Counted from the first letter of the stretch, positions 11,010 through 22,619 are shown. The stretch: DNA of 64,000 bases from Kappaphycus alvarezii (GCA_002205965.3 NADL03000480.1:930001-994000), one strand, 5' to 3'. Notes: generated by a model not told the origin, from the letters alone. Translations and numbers: made by a program.

Positions 11010-11899
11010 ATGGCGGCTCCCTTAACAACTGATCCATCTTCGCATTCCCATTCTTGCGCTTCCGATGCACACCCAACAAGCACCCCGGCAACCGTTCTGA
11101 CAGGTCGAAAGAAGCGAATTCGATTTTCAAGCGCTTGGGACATCCTTTTACTGAAAGCCGTGACGGAGGTGGACGCACACCTTGCTCCTCATGGGGGAAA
11201 ACAAACGTGTTTTGAGGAAGCTTTGTCTATCTTTATTTCTGCGGCTCCTCCTGGTGCACTTGAGAATTTCTGCTCTCCGTCTTGGAAGACGTTGAGTGAC
11301 AGGTTCAAAAAAGTGGTTTCTGACCATCGCGTGGCAGTTAGAAGCAACGAAGTAGCGTCTGGAATAATCGATGTACGTAGGGAGCGGGAGACGCTGTTGG
11401 ACGACGTGACTCCGGCGATGGACGAGTGGTAGGAGAAGCGTAGGGCGGACTGGGACGAGAAGACTGAGCTGGACAAGATGTTGTTGGATGCCGGGGAGGA
11501 AATCAGAGCAAAGGCGGTTGGTCGTGACAAGAAAAAAGTGAAGAAGAGGAAGAAGAGATGCTTCGAAAGGGAACCAAGAGGCGTGCGTTGGTCGTGTAGT
11601 CTGATGATGAAGAAGAGGACATCATCAGCTAGCATATTGCGGCCCGTCGCGATATGGACTTGAAACGCCTCAAGCTGGAAGAAGACCGGTTTGCGTTCGA
11701 GAGGCATAAAGACGAGACAGAGGCGGCGCGCCAAAATCATGTTCAAGAACAAAAAGCGCGCCGTCTATCGCTTGAAGAACCTCGCGTGAACCTTGAAGCT
11801 GATCGGGCAGCCATGGATCGTTAGGAGAGAATCAAAACTGTTGCTGAACGTAAGGAAATGATAGCTGTGCTCGCTGCCCTTGTTATGAAGCCCCAGTAA
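11010..11899 (+). pseudogene. Myb/SANT-like DNA-binding protein, PIF/Harbinger partner
   Basis: The first 140 codons form a Myb/SANT-like domain: FSSAWDILLLKAV, FEEALSIF, WKTLSDRFKKVVSDH, with tryptophans at helix starts. After an in-frame TAG at 11430-11432 the same protein continues as an acidic and basic coiled coil (LKRLKLEEDRFAFERHKDE) to a TAA at 11897-11899. A one-base shift near 11535, in a run of A, and further stops near 11600, 11630 and 11821 break it. In PIF/Harbinger elements a second gene of this kind imports the transposase and binds the ends. It faces the transposase at 12155-13229, with 255 bp between the stops. The association is inferred from family knowledge and convergence. 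Confidence 0.65.
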
Positions 11900-12154
11900 G
11901 TAAATTCTTAATCGTTCTGCTAAGACTGCTCTTTCGTTCATTCATGCTCCACGCAGTCCGCTCGCCGCGTTACCCCAGCTCGGCCATCGAACTCCGCGGA
12001 AGTTCCTTGCAACTCCTTAAAGCTTGCCGTCGCGCTGCGCCCCCCTCTGCCCCCTCCCTGCGTTTTCTTTGCTGCTGTGCGCTCCCCTCGACCGAACGGA
12101 GCCCGCGCTCCGCGCGCGGAGCTTTCGTGCCCCTCGTGTGCCACACTCTTACAG

Positions 12155-13229
12155 TTACTGTTCCTGTAGGTACTCAGATAGGGAAGGTGGAGGGCAGTTG
12201 AAGTAGGATACTACTTGTCCGCCATGCATCATGCACGTCTTGAGGTTCCAAAGTAATGTGGAAGTCTTTTAGAGGAAAGCCACTGGTGCTTGCAGAACCT
12301 TCAAGTGTCGTTTGAAGTCCTGAGAACACACATCTGCTTAAGATCTTTGTACATCCACTCTACCGCCTCGCGAACAGCACTCATCGCAGTATTGTATGCT
12401 TTTTGTTCTACCGTTGCCCGACGCATGGGAAGGCTACCTGTATCCAAGGTCGCAGAGAGTACGCTGCGTCTCCATACAGACAGTATTGCCTTCCGTTGAT
12501 AAGGAGGTTGTTATGTAGAGCGGTGTTCACTTGAATGTCTCGATACAGAGTCATATCCTGACGCCTTCCTACTTCGGGACCATACAATTGAAACATAAAT
12601 CCATCTGGAGTCGTGATGGTCTGATAGACAAGACAATGAAACCTTTTATGTCAGGAGTAACAACTCTGTTGGTTGGCACCGATGCCACCTGGTCGGCTCA
12701 ATCGAGTTTTGGTACAGTCGGTGAAGCCAACGCAGCTATCCAGAGGGGCTCCCTTCTCTTCTATTGCTTGTGCATACATAGCTGCCCGAGCCACCATAAG
12801 ACCTCGACGAAATTCTTCTAAACGGTGCTTCTTAGAGCTAACGAAGCTCTTCACGACTTCCCAAAAAACATCTGAAAGAGCCGAACAACACATGCCAAAC
12901 ATGTATTCCATGTCGGCTGATCGAATTGGGAAGGAAAGCCTCTTAAGCATGATGCACGTAGCTGTAAAAAGGTCGCACTTGTAACGATTTCTTGTCGTTC
13001 TACCAGCAATCCAGTTCGCCAGCAAACCCACTCGATGTATTTCATGCTTGCGGAAGCGGAACAAACGTAGGCACTCTTGCTCGTCCAAACAATTCACGTT
13101 GAGGGTAACACTAGATACATGCCTTGATCTTAATCTAATTCGCTTCGTGTTCATACATGCCTTATAGTAGCGCTTCCGGGCGCGCAGCAAAAGAAAATCG
13201 GACACGTCGAGGAGTACGCAGAGACTCAT
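12155..13229 (-). pseudogene. PIF/Harbinger-type DDE transposase, second family
   Basis: Reading from an ATG at 13229, the protein has a helical N-terminal domain, then the catalytic core. The motifs are GFTDCTKTRLSRPGG (first Asp) and YCLYGDAAYSLRPW (second Asp), followed by the block before WMYKDLKQM where the catalytic Glu would lie; that block is frameshifted near 12410. An in-frame TGA follows CYS at about 12651. The C-terminus LWNLKTCMMHGGQVVSYF is well conserved in appearance and ends at TAA 12155-12157. It differs in sequence from the transposase at 1618-2847, so the window holds two separate PIF/Harbinger lineages. Confidence 0.75.
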
Positions 13230-13698
13230 CAAGCGTTTTCGTCGCTTTTGGCGACGTTTAGCCTTTCGATTGCGTAGTCCCTCTGCTTAATCGAAGGTAG
13301 GTGAGTAGGAGGGGGTGGCTCGCTCTCATGAATTCTGGGTGGGCTCGTGTGGGTAAGTTTCCGTGGCAATGGAATTTCGTTTACGTTTTCGTCCACACGT
13401 GTACATTTGTGAGTCACGAATCCATCTCATGTGAAAAAATTGTAATGCGTAATCCCTCTAGTATCAGAAAAAGTATAGGCAGTCATAAGGATATCCGCTG
13501 TCGCTCTTGTACTGTCATTCTATACTGTAAGTATACTAGCAGAAGCATTTGGGCGGAATGTTCTTTCATCAATTAAACTGACCTAAACTAGTACCGTACA
13601 AAACCTAAATTAGTCACCTAATCCAATTACGGTGATTGATGTGGCTGCTTTCTGTACTGTACTGTACAGTACAGCGCTGTAATGTACAGTACTGTACA
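13230..13698. other. Intergenic with GTAC-rich palindromic tract
   Basis: No gene is supported. From 13651 to 13698 the sequence is almost entirely overlapping TACTGTAC/GTACAGTA palindromes, and the copia II element is inserted at its right edge. Confidence 0.5.
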
Positions 13699-14082
13699 TT
13701 TTGTACAGTGTATACTGTACAAACGGTCGCGGCCAATCACAGGCCACGACTTATCTGACTTGGCAGATCCAATGATTTGTGCCCTAAACAGCCAAGTGGC
13801 AGTACTACTGTATTGTGCTCCCGGTAATACAGTGGCTATCGTCTACTGTATCCACTATTCTAAACCTATCGGACTGCTAGATAAGGAAGCCCTCACTGCC
13901 CGATCGGGGCATGAGAAGAGAGGTAGTTTTGGAGATTCAGAGAGAGAATCGACCGTTCTAGTGAATCTCACTACTAAAACAACCAAATACGGGACTGCAA
14001 CTGCATCCCGGGGGACCTTTGTACCCGTTCACTTTGCCTTCCCTTCCCGCTCCCCTTGCTCTCACTACGCATAATACAGTTA
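13699..14082 (+). repeat. 5' LTR of Ty1/copia element II
   Basis: This 384-bp segment is a close match to 20116-20501; by eye most positions agree. The first base pair is TT rather than TG, and the expected TATA box reads TAGATAAGG instead of TATATAAGG. It is followed at 14083 by TGGGCTCAGGG, a possible primer-binding site because it begins TGG. The 5 bp to its left are GTACA. Confidence 0.85.
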
Positions 14083-14116
14083 TGGGCTCAGGGAAGGACT
14101 TCGAGAAAGGTTTGGC

Positions 14117-15401
14117 ATGATGAACGCTCCGGTATTCGAGCCGGACCAACACCTCCTATCGTGGAGAAAGAAAGTTGCAAGTTGGGTTGACTTCATTGGA
14201 ACCGCAGCCGAGAAGGGAGAGGAAAAATTCTATAAAACCGTATTCCACACACTTGGACGTCAACTTTACGATCGAGGTCTTCGGTAAGCTCAGCAGAGTC
14301 TTGTAGACGGAGCACAAGAGCAAGGAAAGATCGATTACAAGCAGGAAGATCAAGTCAAAGCTGTTCAAGAGATCTTGGACTTGATTGCCCAAGATCCTCC
14401 CATCTCCGTGGTTACTCGCCTCAATTATTCCTTCAATAATGTGATTTCTTGCAAGCTCAAGAACAATGAAGACTTGAACCGTTATGTGTCTAGGTTTCGT
14501 GGACTCGCCACGAGCACCTAATGAAAGCAGTCTCAACCAGTCAATCTCAAATCGGAGAAGTACTGGCAATAACCCTGCCAATAACGCCTCTCTCTCAGAA
14601 GCGTCCTTACCAATGCTAAGCTCATACTTATTGGCATGGCAGAGGAACGAAGCATTGAACGATACGCTCTGATAAAAAGTTCACATTGACTTTGGATGAG
14701 GCACAGAAGATATCTTTGAGTACCAGAAAGCTTGCTGTTTTGATTTCAAGAGCCTCTGGGAGTTCCAGTCGTACTGGCAAACTCTCCATCAGGAAGGTGA
14801 CGGGTCTGTTCAATGATATGTGTCGAAATGCCAAGCTCATCTTCATAATATCAAGAAACTAAATTATACTCGAGGTATAGCCAAATCCATTGCTTCCTCT
14901 GGTCGTCGTTGCACCTTAAGTATGGATGACGCTGTGGATTTACTCCGCTCTCTTGCTCAGACTACCAACAGAACTGAAGCCTCGGTAACAAAGACTCAAA
15001 TTGAGTCTGCAGTTGACAATAGAGTTAGTAGTTTCTTTGGAACTCCAGAGAATGGTCAACGAGAGTCAATGATCAGAAACCAGTCAAATCATCGCGCTTT
15101 CAAAGGAAATAAGCGGAAGACTTACGGCAACGACGGCGATAGTTACAAATCTGATCGGGATGGCAAGAGGAAGAAGTCAACAATGCCGGCGGAACTCGTC
15201 GGAGAAGCATGCATGGACTGTGGAAGGAAGGACCACGTTCGAGGTGATTTGAAGTGCCAGCGTCTGAACCATGCCACTTTGAAGATCCGAGAAGCAAAAG
15301 ATCGCCATGAAGAAGGTTCCGAAAGAAACAGAATACCCGAAAACTTCAACGGGTATTTTGGTCCGGGCTCCAAGCATTCCAAGGACAAAGGAGCCTGGTA
15401 A
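14117..15401 (+). pseudogene. copia II gag with zinc knuckle
   Basis: An ATG at 14117 opens a helical capsid region (LLSWRKKVASWVDFIGT and FYKTVFHTLGRQLYDRG). It is broken by a stop near 14286 and by shifts near 14500 and 14640. The open part 14820-15401 (193 codons) ends with CMDCGRKDHVRGDLKC, a CCHC-like knuckle of form Cys-x2-Cys-x4-His-x6-Cys, embedded in basic sequence. A gag of this layout packages the element RNA. The start is chosen as the first ATG after the LTR in the frame of the capsid helices. Confidence 0.65.
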
Positions 15402-15403
15402 GC

Positions 15404-15952
15404 GGAACCCCTACCAAGTCTTATCTGATACCCTTTCATATCGACCCGAATCCTATTTTGGACGAGGGTTGCCCCCGATCCGTCGGAGGAATTAAGTCAG
15501 CAGTAGCGCTGTCCTTAGCAATGGACATTGCATTCAAGTTGTGGTCCTTAGATTTTGAGTCATTCTACCATGGTCATGGACAGAACTGCAGCGATGCGGA
15601 GCTCACATTCGGCATATGGATACTACTTCTTTAAGATTTGAAAGGGAATAAATTCGTTATTCCGTTCTATATCACGAAAGGCTATGGTCCTCTTCTACTT
15701 GAAAATTGTGTATTGAGCAAATCGGATGTGCTCAATTCGCATATAACTCGTGTTCTTATTATAACTTCAGGTGTTATAGAAGGATTGGATAGCAAAATCG
15801 TGCTTCCGATCTATGTTACTGAAGGTAGAGAAACTCGAACTCATCTTCATGTTGTTATGAGCCAAATGTCCAAGTTCCAAAGCTACCTTGCGACCCAGCA
15901 GGCTTTGATTGGAACCAATGGAGACTCGGCAGACGAAGATAGAAAAAAATAA
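15404..15952 (+). pseudogene. copia II protease
   Basis: The active-site loop is ILDEGCPRSVGGIK at about 15451-15492, where family members have Asp-Ser/Thr-Gly; here the residue after Asp is Glu. The downstream part (15638-15952) contains the hydrophobic strands and LIGTNG-like end expected before integrase. A frame change near 15620 separates the two halves. The catalytic Asp remains, unlike copia I, but Glu in the second position would be abnormal. Confidence 0.5.
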
Positions 15953-15958
15953 TGGTTC

Positions 15959-16630
15959 ATGGGAAAATATGCGAAGAAGTTCGATTCAAAACTTCACTCG
16001 TACTCGCATTTGCTTCTAAAGGACATGAAGGATCTCTGCAAACGGGGCGGAGTTCTTTCTCCACTCTTAGATCAAGCCGTAGAATCTGTCGTGGAAAAGT
16101 GCTCTAGCTGCAAGACAACTGGACGTCCGCTCAATGTGCGCAATAAATCCTTGAAAAGGCCACTTCTAACATTTAACGAGGACGTGCCAATCGATTTCAT
16201 GTACGTGGGTGAATTGATGAAGTGCCCAATACTCCTTATGAAAGATCTGGCTTCACGCTTCTGCAATGCGGTTGTTGTGTCGACCAGAGATATGGAAGAA
16301 GCTGGGAGAATATTTGAAACTCACTGGATTGCAGTAAATGGAGCCCCTGAATCAATATCGTTTGATCAGGAATTCGACATTGATGATTTTTGTAAAACGT
16401 TGCAAAAACATGGCATCAAAACGAAGCCTCGTCCTGCGACTAGACATAGCCAAATCGGTTCAGTAGAAAGTGCAAATTTGACTCTACGTCAGATGTCACT
16501 GCGTTTCCTCAAGGATGCAATGCACGAACGAAACACACGTGGTACTTCGTTCACGGTTCAAGAAGTCGTCTCAAGAGCCGTACTTGCAACGAATTTTCTT
16601 CGTGTAAATAATCATTTCAGTGCTTTCTAA
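15959..16630 (+). pseudogene. copia II integrase
   Basis: A 223-codon open segment. It starts with the zinc-binding GAG-pre-integrase region, with His residues in HSYSHLLLKDMK and Cys pairs in CSSCKTTGRP. The catalytic core follows: IDFMYVGEL (first Asp), SFDQEFDIDDF (second Asp) and SQIGSVESANLTLR (Glu). The C-terminal part extends to 16630 and continues in other frames. This is among the best kept domains of the element. It would insert the element DNA. Confidence 0.8.
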
Positions 16631-17425
16631 CTTTCAAGGGGATAAAAACCATCTATTCTTGGTCTGCCACAAATGCCAATGGACTCCGACTTAATTGACG
16701 CACATTATGAGCACGTAGCAAGCCGCACGCTCTCAAAGATGTTGGAATCTCGATCGCTTAACACTGTTCTGTCTAAAATTTTGACGAGAGGAACTCCAGT
16801 TTACTTCTTTGAGAAGCAAACAAAACATGGTGTTTGAAATTTGGGTTACGTCCAAAACGCAAAAGAATATTTCGTCGAGCTCACACGGAGCAAATACGGA
16901 ACCGGTAAACCGCTGAAAGTCGCATACGAGAACATACGGCTATACCCCTCTTCATCCCTTTTGCAAGAGTTGGACAGTATCGAGGATTCAGAACAAGGAC
17001 AGGGGAATCAGATCGCATTGGATGAAGAAGGCGCATCTATTACCGCTGCACCTATCCTGTCTGCTTCTATACCAAGACCAATACCAGAGACTGAACAATC
17101 TCGAAGCCAAGCGGTCAATGAAGAACATCGTTCTCCATTGTTCTCGAGTCGTGTCGATGACATTCAGAAAAATCGTATAATCGTTCCGCAGTCGTCTTCG
17201 TTCCTTGTGACTTAGAACAATGCCAATCGGGCTACGTTCAAGGATGTCGAATTTGACATAACTCAGAATACTCCAACCAGTCGACCGGGCAAAGATGTTG
17301 GAACTAGCCCTCTTGTGGATAGTACGAAGTTCCCGCAAGATTTGAAATCACCGAAGCAAACCATACTTCGGCAAATTCGAGATGCAATTGGGTAGGAGCC
17401 TGTAACGGAAAGTAAGATCGTTTCA

Positions 17426-18172
17426 ATGACGCCAAGGTGGCTTATTGACGAATACATCGAGAAGGAAAAATCTAATTACCAGGATAAAAACGCGTACGAG
17501 GAAGTTAATATTAGAAGCCTACCCAGAGATGCAAATCTCATATCCTCGCATTGTTTCTTCCAATTCAAAATTGATGGAGAATCAGACAAATTGAAATTGA
17601 AGTGCAGATTGGTTCCACACTGTAACAGGGATAAGGAGAAGATTTTCATCCGTAAGGACTCAGCATCAGCTCAATTTCCTGTAACGGGCTCTTATTTCTG
17701 CTGCAGCGATACCTCGGTTTTCCATAGCGACAATAGACATCTCTAGCGCTTTCCTCCAATCCGGACCGTTGAATCGAAACGTGTAAGTCTGCTTGCCGAA
17801 AGGATGGACAAAGAACAGCTTCTTCGTTTGGAAGCTGCTCGTCCCGCCTACGGTCTTGTAGAATCAGGCCGGCTGTGGCAACTCGCAGTTGAAGAATGGA
17901 TGTTAAGCAGTGTGCTTGAATGCGTTCCTGGAATGCCGCAACTATTCTTGAAACGGGATCCATCTGGAAATTTGCTTCTCATGGTCGCCAAAGTGGTGGA
18001 TGATTTCCTACTTGCCGGTCACGCTCAACAGATTCAAGATTTCCATGATGCGATTTCTAACCGACTCGAAGTCGGCAGATTCGTTTCTCAGTCGAACCTG
18101 ACCTTCAATAGACTCCATATCCTTCAAGAAACTGATCTCAAAATCAACGCCTCGATGAAGGAATACATATAA
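17426..18172 (+). pseudogene. copia II reverse transcriptase
   Basis: Two ORFs (17426-17746 and 17804-18172) joined by a short gap with an in-frame stop give the copia RT. The fingers segment includes LKLKCRLVPHCNRDKEK. The template grip phrase is RPAYGLVESGRLW. The polymerase signature reads KVVDDFLLAGH near 17990-18022, with Val-Val-Asp-Asp instead of Tyr-Val-Asp-Asp. The thumb follows to 18172. The upstream segment 16841-17215 is the Ser/Pro-rich linker between integrase and RT. Confidence 0.75.
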
Positions 18173-18325
18173 ACCATTGGCAAAATCCCTTTAGACCGTA
18201 TTAGGAGGAAATACTAAGAAGCTAAATGCTCACCGGACGAGATTAAGTCGTTCCAAGCACTTGTTGGACAGCTTAATTGGTTTGGCCATGGCGTTCTCAG
18301 GCCTGCTGCTTTTGTATCGAGTACT

Positions 18326-19006
18326 TTGCGGCAATGGACCTCCGATCTGAGAGTAAACCACTTGAGTGAAGCCAATCGCGCTCTCCATGAAATTCGACAT
18401 CTCTGCCCAGTTCTCACATATCGAGTGCCTCCTAATCATGATGTCAGTAGCAACGATGCGGCTTACTTAGCCTTCTCTGACGCGAGCCAAGGCAAATCGT
18501 CCTACGGCCAAACAGATTACTTCTCTGGATCCTTTTTTCCGAACTCTAAGATATTCCATGTCATCGACTGGCACAGCTCTAAGCAGGCTCGAGTCTTTTT
18601 TTCGTCCATGGGGGCGGAGATACTAGCAGCAGCAGAGTCAGCCGATTGGGCTGGACTCGTGGCATACTGCTTGTCGAAGATGTACGCGGCTGATCGTTCC
18701 CTGCCACTTGTCTTGACGGTTGACTCACATGGACTCTACTCGACCATCACCACTCTTCACGAAGGTCGCGACTACAGGCTGCGACCAACAGTCGAAAGGT
18801 TGAGAGACTCCTTTGAGTCAGGAGAGATCGCTGTTACGCAATGGATAAAGGGCGCGAACAACATCGCTGATGCCTTGACAAAGAGGAACCTGGGCACCTT
18901 CCGCAAACTCAATCAAACTTTTGTTCTTGTACTCATGGACTCTGATATTCTTCATGAAGCCGAGAAAGTCATATCAGAAGGGGAAACCGAAACGGATATC
19001 CAGTGA
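18326..19006 (+). pseudogene. copia II RNase H
   Basis: A 226-codon ORF with the copia RNase H layout. LAFSDASQGKSSYG carries the first Asp, SMGAEILAAAESAD the Glu, LTVDSHGLYSTI the second Asp, and the end WIKGANNIADALTKRN is the family C-terminal motif (usually ExNxADxLTK). All catalytic acids are present, and the ORF has no internal stop, so this is the least damaged domain in the element. It degrades the RNA strand during reverse transcription. An ORF on the opposite strand at 19326-19712 lies beyond it and is not explained. Confidence 0.85.
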
Positions 19007-20115
19007 TTCATTGAAGCCCCAAACCATTTTTCCGATTATGTGCAATCATGGTGGCCGCTTAATACCATGACGTTGATACACCACTTGATTATGGACTCGT
19101 GTTTCCGTTCTACAATCTTGGATTTCTTCGATACAGTTTTGCAAGCTTGATTACATTTGCCACGTTTCTTGACAGAACCATGAACTGGTTACGACTTCGA
19201 ATAATGCACTTTATGCGAGCATCTGTACAATATTCACCTTCTTCCTCGATTCGGATAACTGGACACGCGGGATATTTGGAACCACTCCAACCAAGCGGCC
19301 ATCCTTTATTTGGGAATTAATCGAATTATAATTTCCTTCTCACCCTTCTGTCCCATGGAGATCCACATGTTGAACCCTTGTCCACTGTTTGGGGTTTACA
19401 GTCTTTTTCGCCTAAATCTGCCTCTACCGCCTCGTCATCTACTAATCGGTGCCGGAGGTAGTAAGTGCCAGGTGTCTTCGCTGATTCCGTAGACGAAACG
19501 CTGTCAGTATGCGGTGACGGTTTTGGTGACATGTCGCTCGCGCTCGAAGAACCGCTTTCGTCCAGGTCAAATTTCGGGCCTGTCGCGCTGACAAAAATGA
19601 CATCTGAAGTGTCATCGACAAGGTAATGGCTGTCAAACCAGCACAAAAGGAAACCCAGTTCATTTCGAGGGGGTGAAGGGAGTGGTGTCTGAATGCGGGC
19701 GTGGGTAATCACAAGGTCTGGATTGTTGAATGGAAACGTTGGGGAAGAAGAAATGGCTGATGAACGCTGTGGCTGAAGAAGAACTGCGAATGCTAAAGAA
19801 GATTGGAGGTTATATGTACAACCTCTCTATGTATCAGAAGTCGATTGCTTTTTTCAAGTGCGCCATTTGGCAAACATTGCTGACATCAAAGCTGCAGTTT
19901 TTATTGTTTTTTTCATAGTGCCGAAATGCGTTCGTTCTGGACCAATCAGAAGGGTTTTGTATGGTCCACTGTACTGTACTTCGCATGGAAAACGGCTAAT
20001 TTAAATTTAATCGGCGTTCAAACGTATTATTTACGTTTCGTATTATTCAGTTCAAGAATTTTAATTAACTAGGCCTTTTATTGTATAAAGACCGTTTGGG
20101 TCCAATCGGGGGGTA

Positions 20116-20501
20116 TGTTGTAAAGTTTATACTTTACGCATGGTCGCGGCCAATCACAAGCAACGACTGATCTGACTTGGGAAATCCAATGATTTGTGCC
20201 CTACACAGCCAAGTGGCAGTACTACTGTATTGTGCTCCCGGTAATACAGTGGCTATCGTCTACTGTATCTACTATTCTAAACCTATCGAACGGCTATATA
20301 AGGAAGCCCTCACTGCCCGATCAGGGCGTGAGAAGAGAGGTAGTTTTGGAGATTCAGAGAGAGAATCGACCGTTCTAGTGAATCGCACTACTAAAACAAT
20401 CAAATACGGGACTGCGACTGCATCCCGGGGGACCTTTGTACCCGTTCACTTTGCCTTCCTTTCCCGCTCCCCATCGTTTACACCGCGCATACTACGGCAC
20501 A
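20116..20501 (+). repeat. 3' LTR of Ty1/copia element II
   Basis: A 386-bp segment from TGTTGTAAAG to GGCACA that matches 13699-14082. It keeps the TG...CA ends and a TATA box (TATATAAGG, 20295-20303). It is followed without any spacer by another, more diverged LTR starting TGTTGTACCG at 20502. Confidence 0.85.
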
Positions 20502-22169
20502 TGTTGTACCGTGCATACTGAACAAATGGTCGTGTCCAATCGCGGGCCACTGCAATGACTTAGTAACTTCGATGACTTGTGCAGTATTTGCCAGATGGTA
20601 GTACTATTGTATAGTTCTACCGGTAATACAGTACAAATCGAGCTGTGTCTGCTCCCATATTGCCATGTGAACGGCTACAATATACAGTGGCGACTGATGC
20701 CATAGGGCAACCCCCTTCTGAGCAAATTTCTCCACAACTGTCCGTCAAAATTAAAAACTAATCTGCCCAATCGTCTTGTCTGGCCCCAAAACGGTAGGAA
20801 CAGGACAATTTTTATAAACTTTTTTGTCTACGGGGAGTGACTTGCAAAACCCTTATTTATGGGGCGATTGTTGCCATAGGACACCCTACCTTTACCAACA
20901 TATCCAGGGTCTCGCATTCATTTCTAGTAGCCAACACAGCCTCCATGCTTCTCAATCACATCCAAACAACGCTCATGCATAGACCGGAGCAGTCCCTGAA
21001 CGGTTTCATTGCTGATAGGGTTCCAACTTTCCATAACACAGGCAATCAAGTCAGATACCGTCGTAAACTGACGATTCTCAGCATATACCGCTCGAACCGG
21101 TAGTCCCGAAAGGTTTTCAATTGGATTAAAGTCTGGAGACCTCGCTGGCCAATCCATAACCCGGATACCCTACGAAGAAAACCACTCTTTTGCCACATTA
21201 AATGAATAGGCCGGCGCATTATCCTGTCGAAAAATCCAGTTAAGAGGCAAATTATCGTCAGCCGAGCGCACCAAATCCTTCTCCAGCATCTTGAGGTACT
21301 CCTGTCCATTCAGAAGACACTTTACCTGAACTAAATTAGTCTTTCCATGCCCACAAAAAGCCGCCCACACCATGGTTCCATTTCCTCCATGTTGACGCTG
21401 CAAAAACACCACTTCTTTTTCCTTACATCGTGCCAATAGCACCGCGAACTATCCGGCCCATCGCAATTAAACCGTTTCTCATTGCTAAATACGACAGAGT
21501 TCCACCATTGCACACCCTTCACGGGAAGTATCGAATCCATTAAAAACGGTCAGTTTTGTGCTGTTTCGTCAGCGGAGGTTGCAATTTGACTTTGCTGTAG
21601 CGAAGGTTAACATTCTTGCTGAGGTAAGCTCTCGTCCGAGAGACAGAAATGGGGAGCTGCAGCTCATCTCGTAACATTCTAGCGGTTTTTGAAGAGTTGG
21701 AAGCGGTTCGCTCTAGCCTTCTTTCATCGCGGACGGACATTTTGCGGCGATTCTCGCGTTTGTTGTGAGTTCCATATCTCTCAGGATCTTGAAGGTATGC
21801 TCTGATAACATTTCGGGACTGCCCAAGCTGTTTTGCGATGGATTTGGGGAGTGCCCGGCAGTACGAAGTGCGGAGGCCTGTGATCGTTCGCTAGGCGTCA
21901 GTTGAGAACCTCTCGGCACTTTTCGAAAGTAGTACTTTACTGTGCAGTATAAGGCAGAGCTCTCCGCCCGATCCAGGCAATAGGGGAAACAAGAGAGGTA
22001 GAGGAAAAAACGGCCAATCGGACTATCTAACTCCTTTGTGTCGATTATCTACGGCAATCGGGCTAATTAAGCACACCAAATACGGGACTGCAACGGCATC
22101 CCCGGGGCTTTTGTAACCGTTCAATGTGCCTTCCTTTCCCTCCCCCCCTTGCTAACACTAGGCACTACA
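20502..22169 (+). repeat. Second, diverged copia II-type LTR, split by a mariner element
   Basis: The parts 20502-20684 and 21948-22169 together follow the copia II LTR from start to end, with lower similarity than the two LTRs of the element. The split falls inside the TATA box at a TA dinucleotide. The 5 bp after it, GTACA, match the 5 bp before the 5' LTR at 13694-13698, but this surrounding sequence is rich in GTACA, so the match may be chance. Confidence 0.7.
20685..21947 (-). mobile_element. Tc1/mariner transposon (DD34E type), decayed
   Basis: Minus-strand ORFs between 21919 and 20924 form one broken Tc1-type transposase. At the N-terminus is a helix-turn-helix segment (LTPSERSQASALRTAG). 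The core reads FSNEKRFNCDGPD, with Asn where the first catalytic Asp is expected, then WIFRQDNAPAYS (second Asp) and MDWPARSPDFNPIENL (Glu). At least three frameshifts or stops break it. It sits between TA dinucleotides (20683-20684 and 21948-21949) inside a copia LTR, as expected for mariner insertion. Terminal inverted repeats are too diverged to define; only CAGT near both ends agrees. Confidence 0.85.
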
Positions 22170-22201
22170 GTACAGTAAAGTACGTACAGTACAGTACTGT
22201 A

Positions 22202-22619
22202 TGTCGCGAAAATTCAAGGGTTAGAGTAGAAAAAGCAGACGGGCGGCGTTAGCGGCGAGTCTGGAAAAAAACGGTACACGTTTTTGCTAGTGTAGAACAG
22301 TTGAGTAGGTTGAGAATAAAATTGTGGTTACTCTCTTTTACTTCAGTGCCCAAGGCGGTGAGGCCTTTTATAGGCAGTAGATGCCGTCGACTATCTCTAG
22401 CACATCTACTTACTACTAGCTACATTCCCTAGCGGGTAGTCCTGCGGACGGTCCTAGTGACCCTTACACTATAGAAGTCCTAACAGGCATCGCTAACAGT
22501 ACAATATGATAGAGAAAACATAGACTACGTAGGATAGAAATAGTAGTAAGGGCAAATTAGTTATCCTAAAGGACTGTAAATAGTACATAAATAAACTATA
22601 TGTACACTGTATTTTAACA
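22202..22619 (-). repeat. Solo LTR of copia family I, with 5-bp duplication
   Basis: The minus-strand sequence runs from TGTTAAAATACAG to CGCGACA and matches the LTR at 3348-3757 throughout. CTGTA flanks it on both sides (22197-22201 and 22620-22624), as expected for a target-site duplication left after LTR-LTR recombination. The surrounding sequence is GTAC-rich, which raises the chance of an accidental match. Confidence 0.8.

Larger units (their letters stand above)
14083..20115 (+). mobile_element. Ty1/copia element II, internal region
   Basis: The order is gag, protease, integrase, reverse transcriptase and RNase H between two matching LTRs, as in Ty1/copia elements. Stops and frameshifts are scattered, so it is no longer autonomous. 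About 1.1 kb of unassigned sequence (19007-20115) lies between RNase H and the 3' LTR. Confidence 0.85.
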
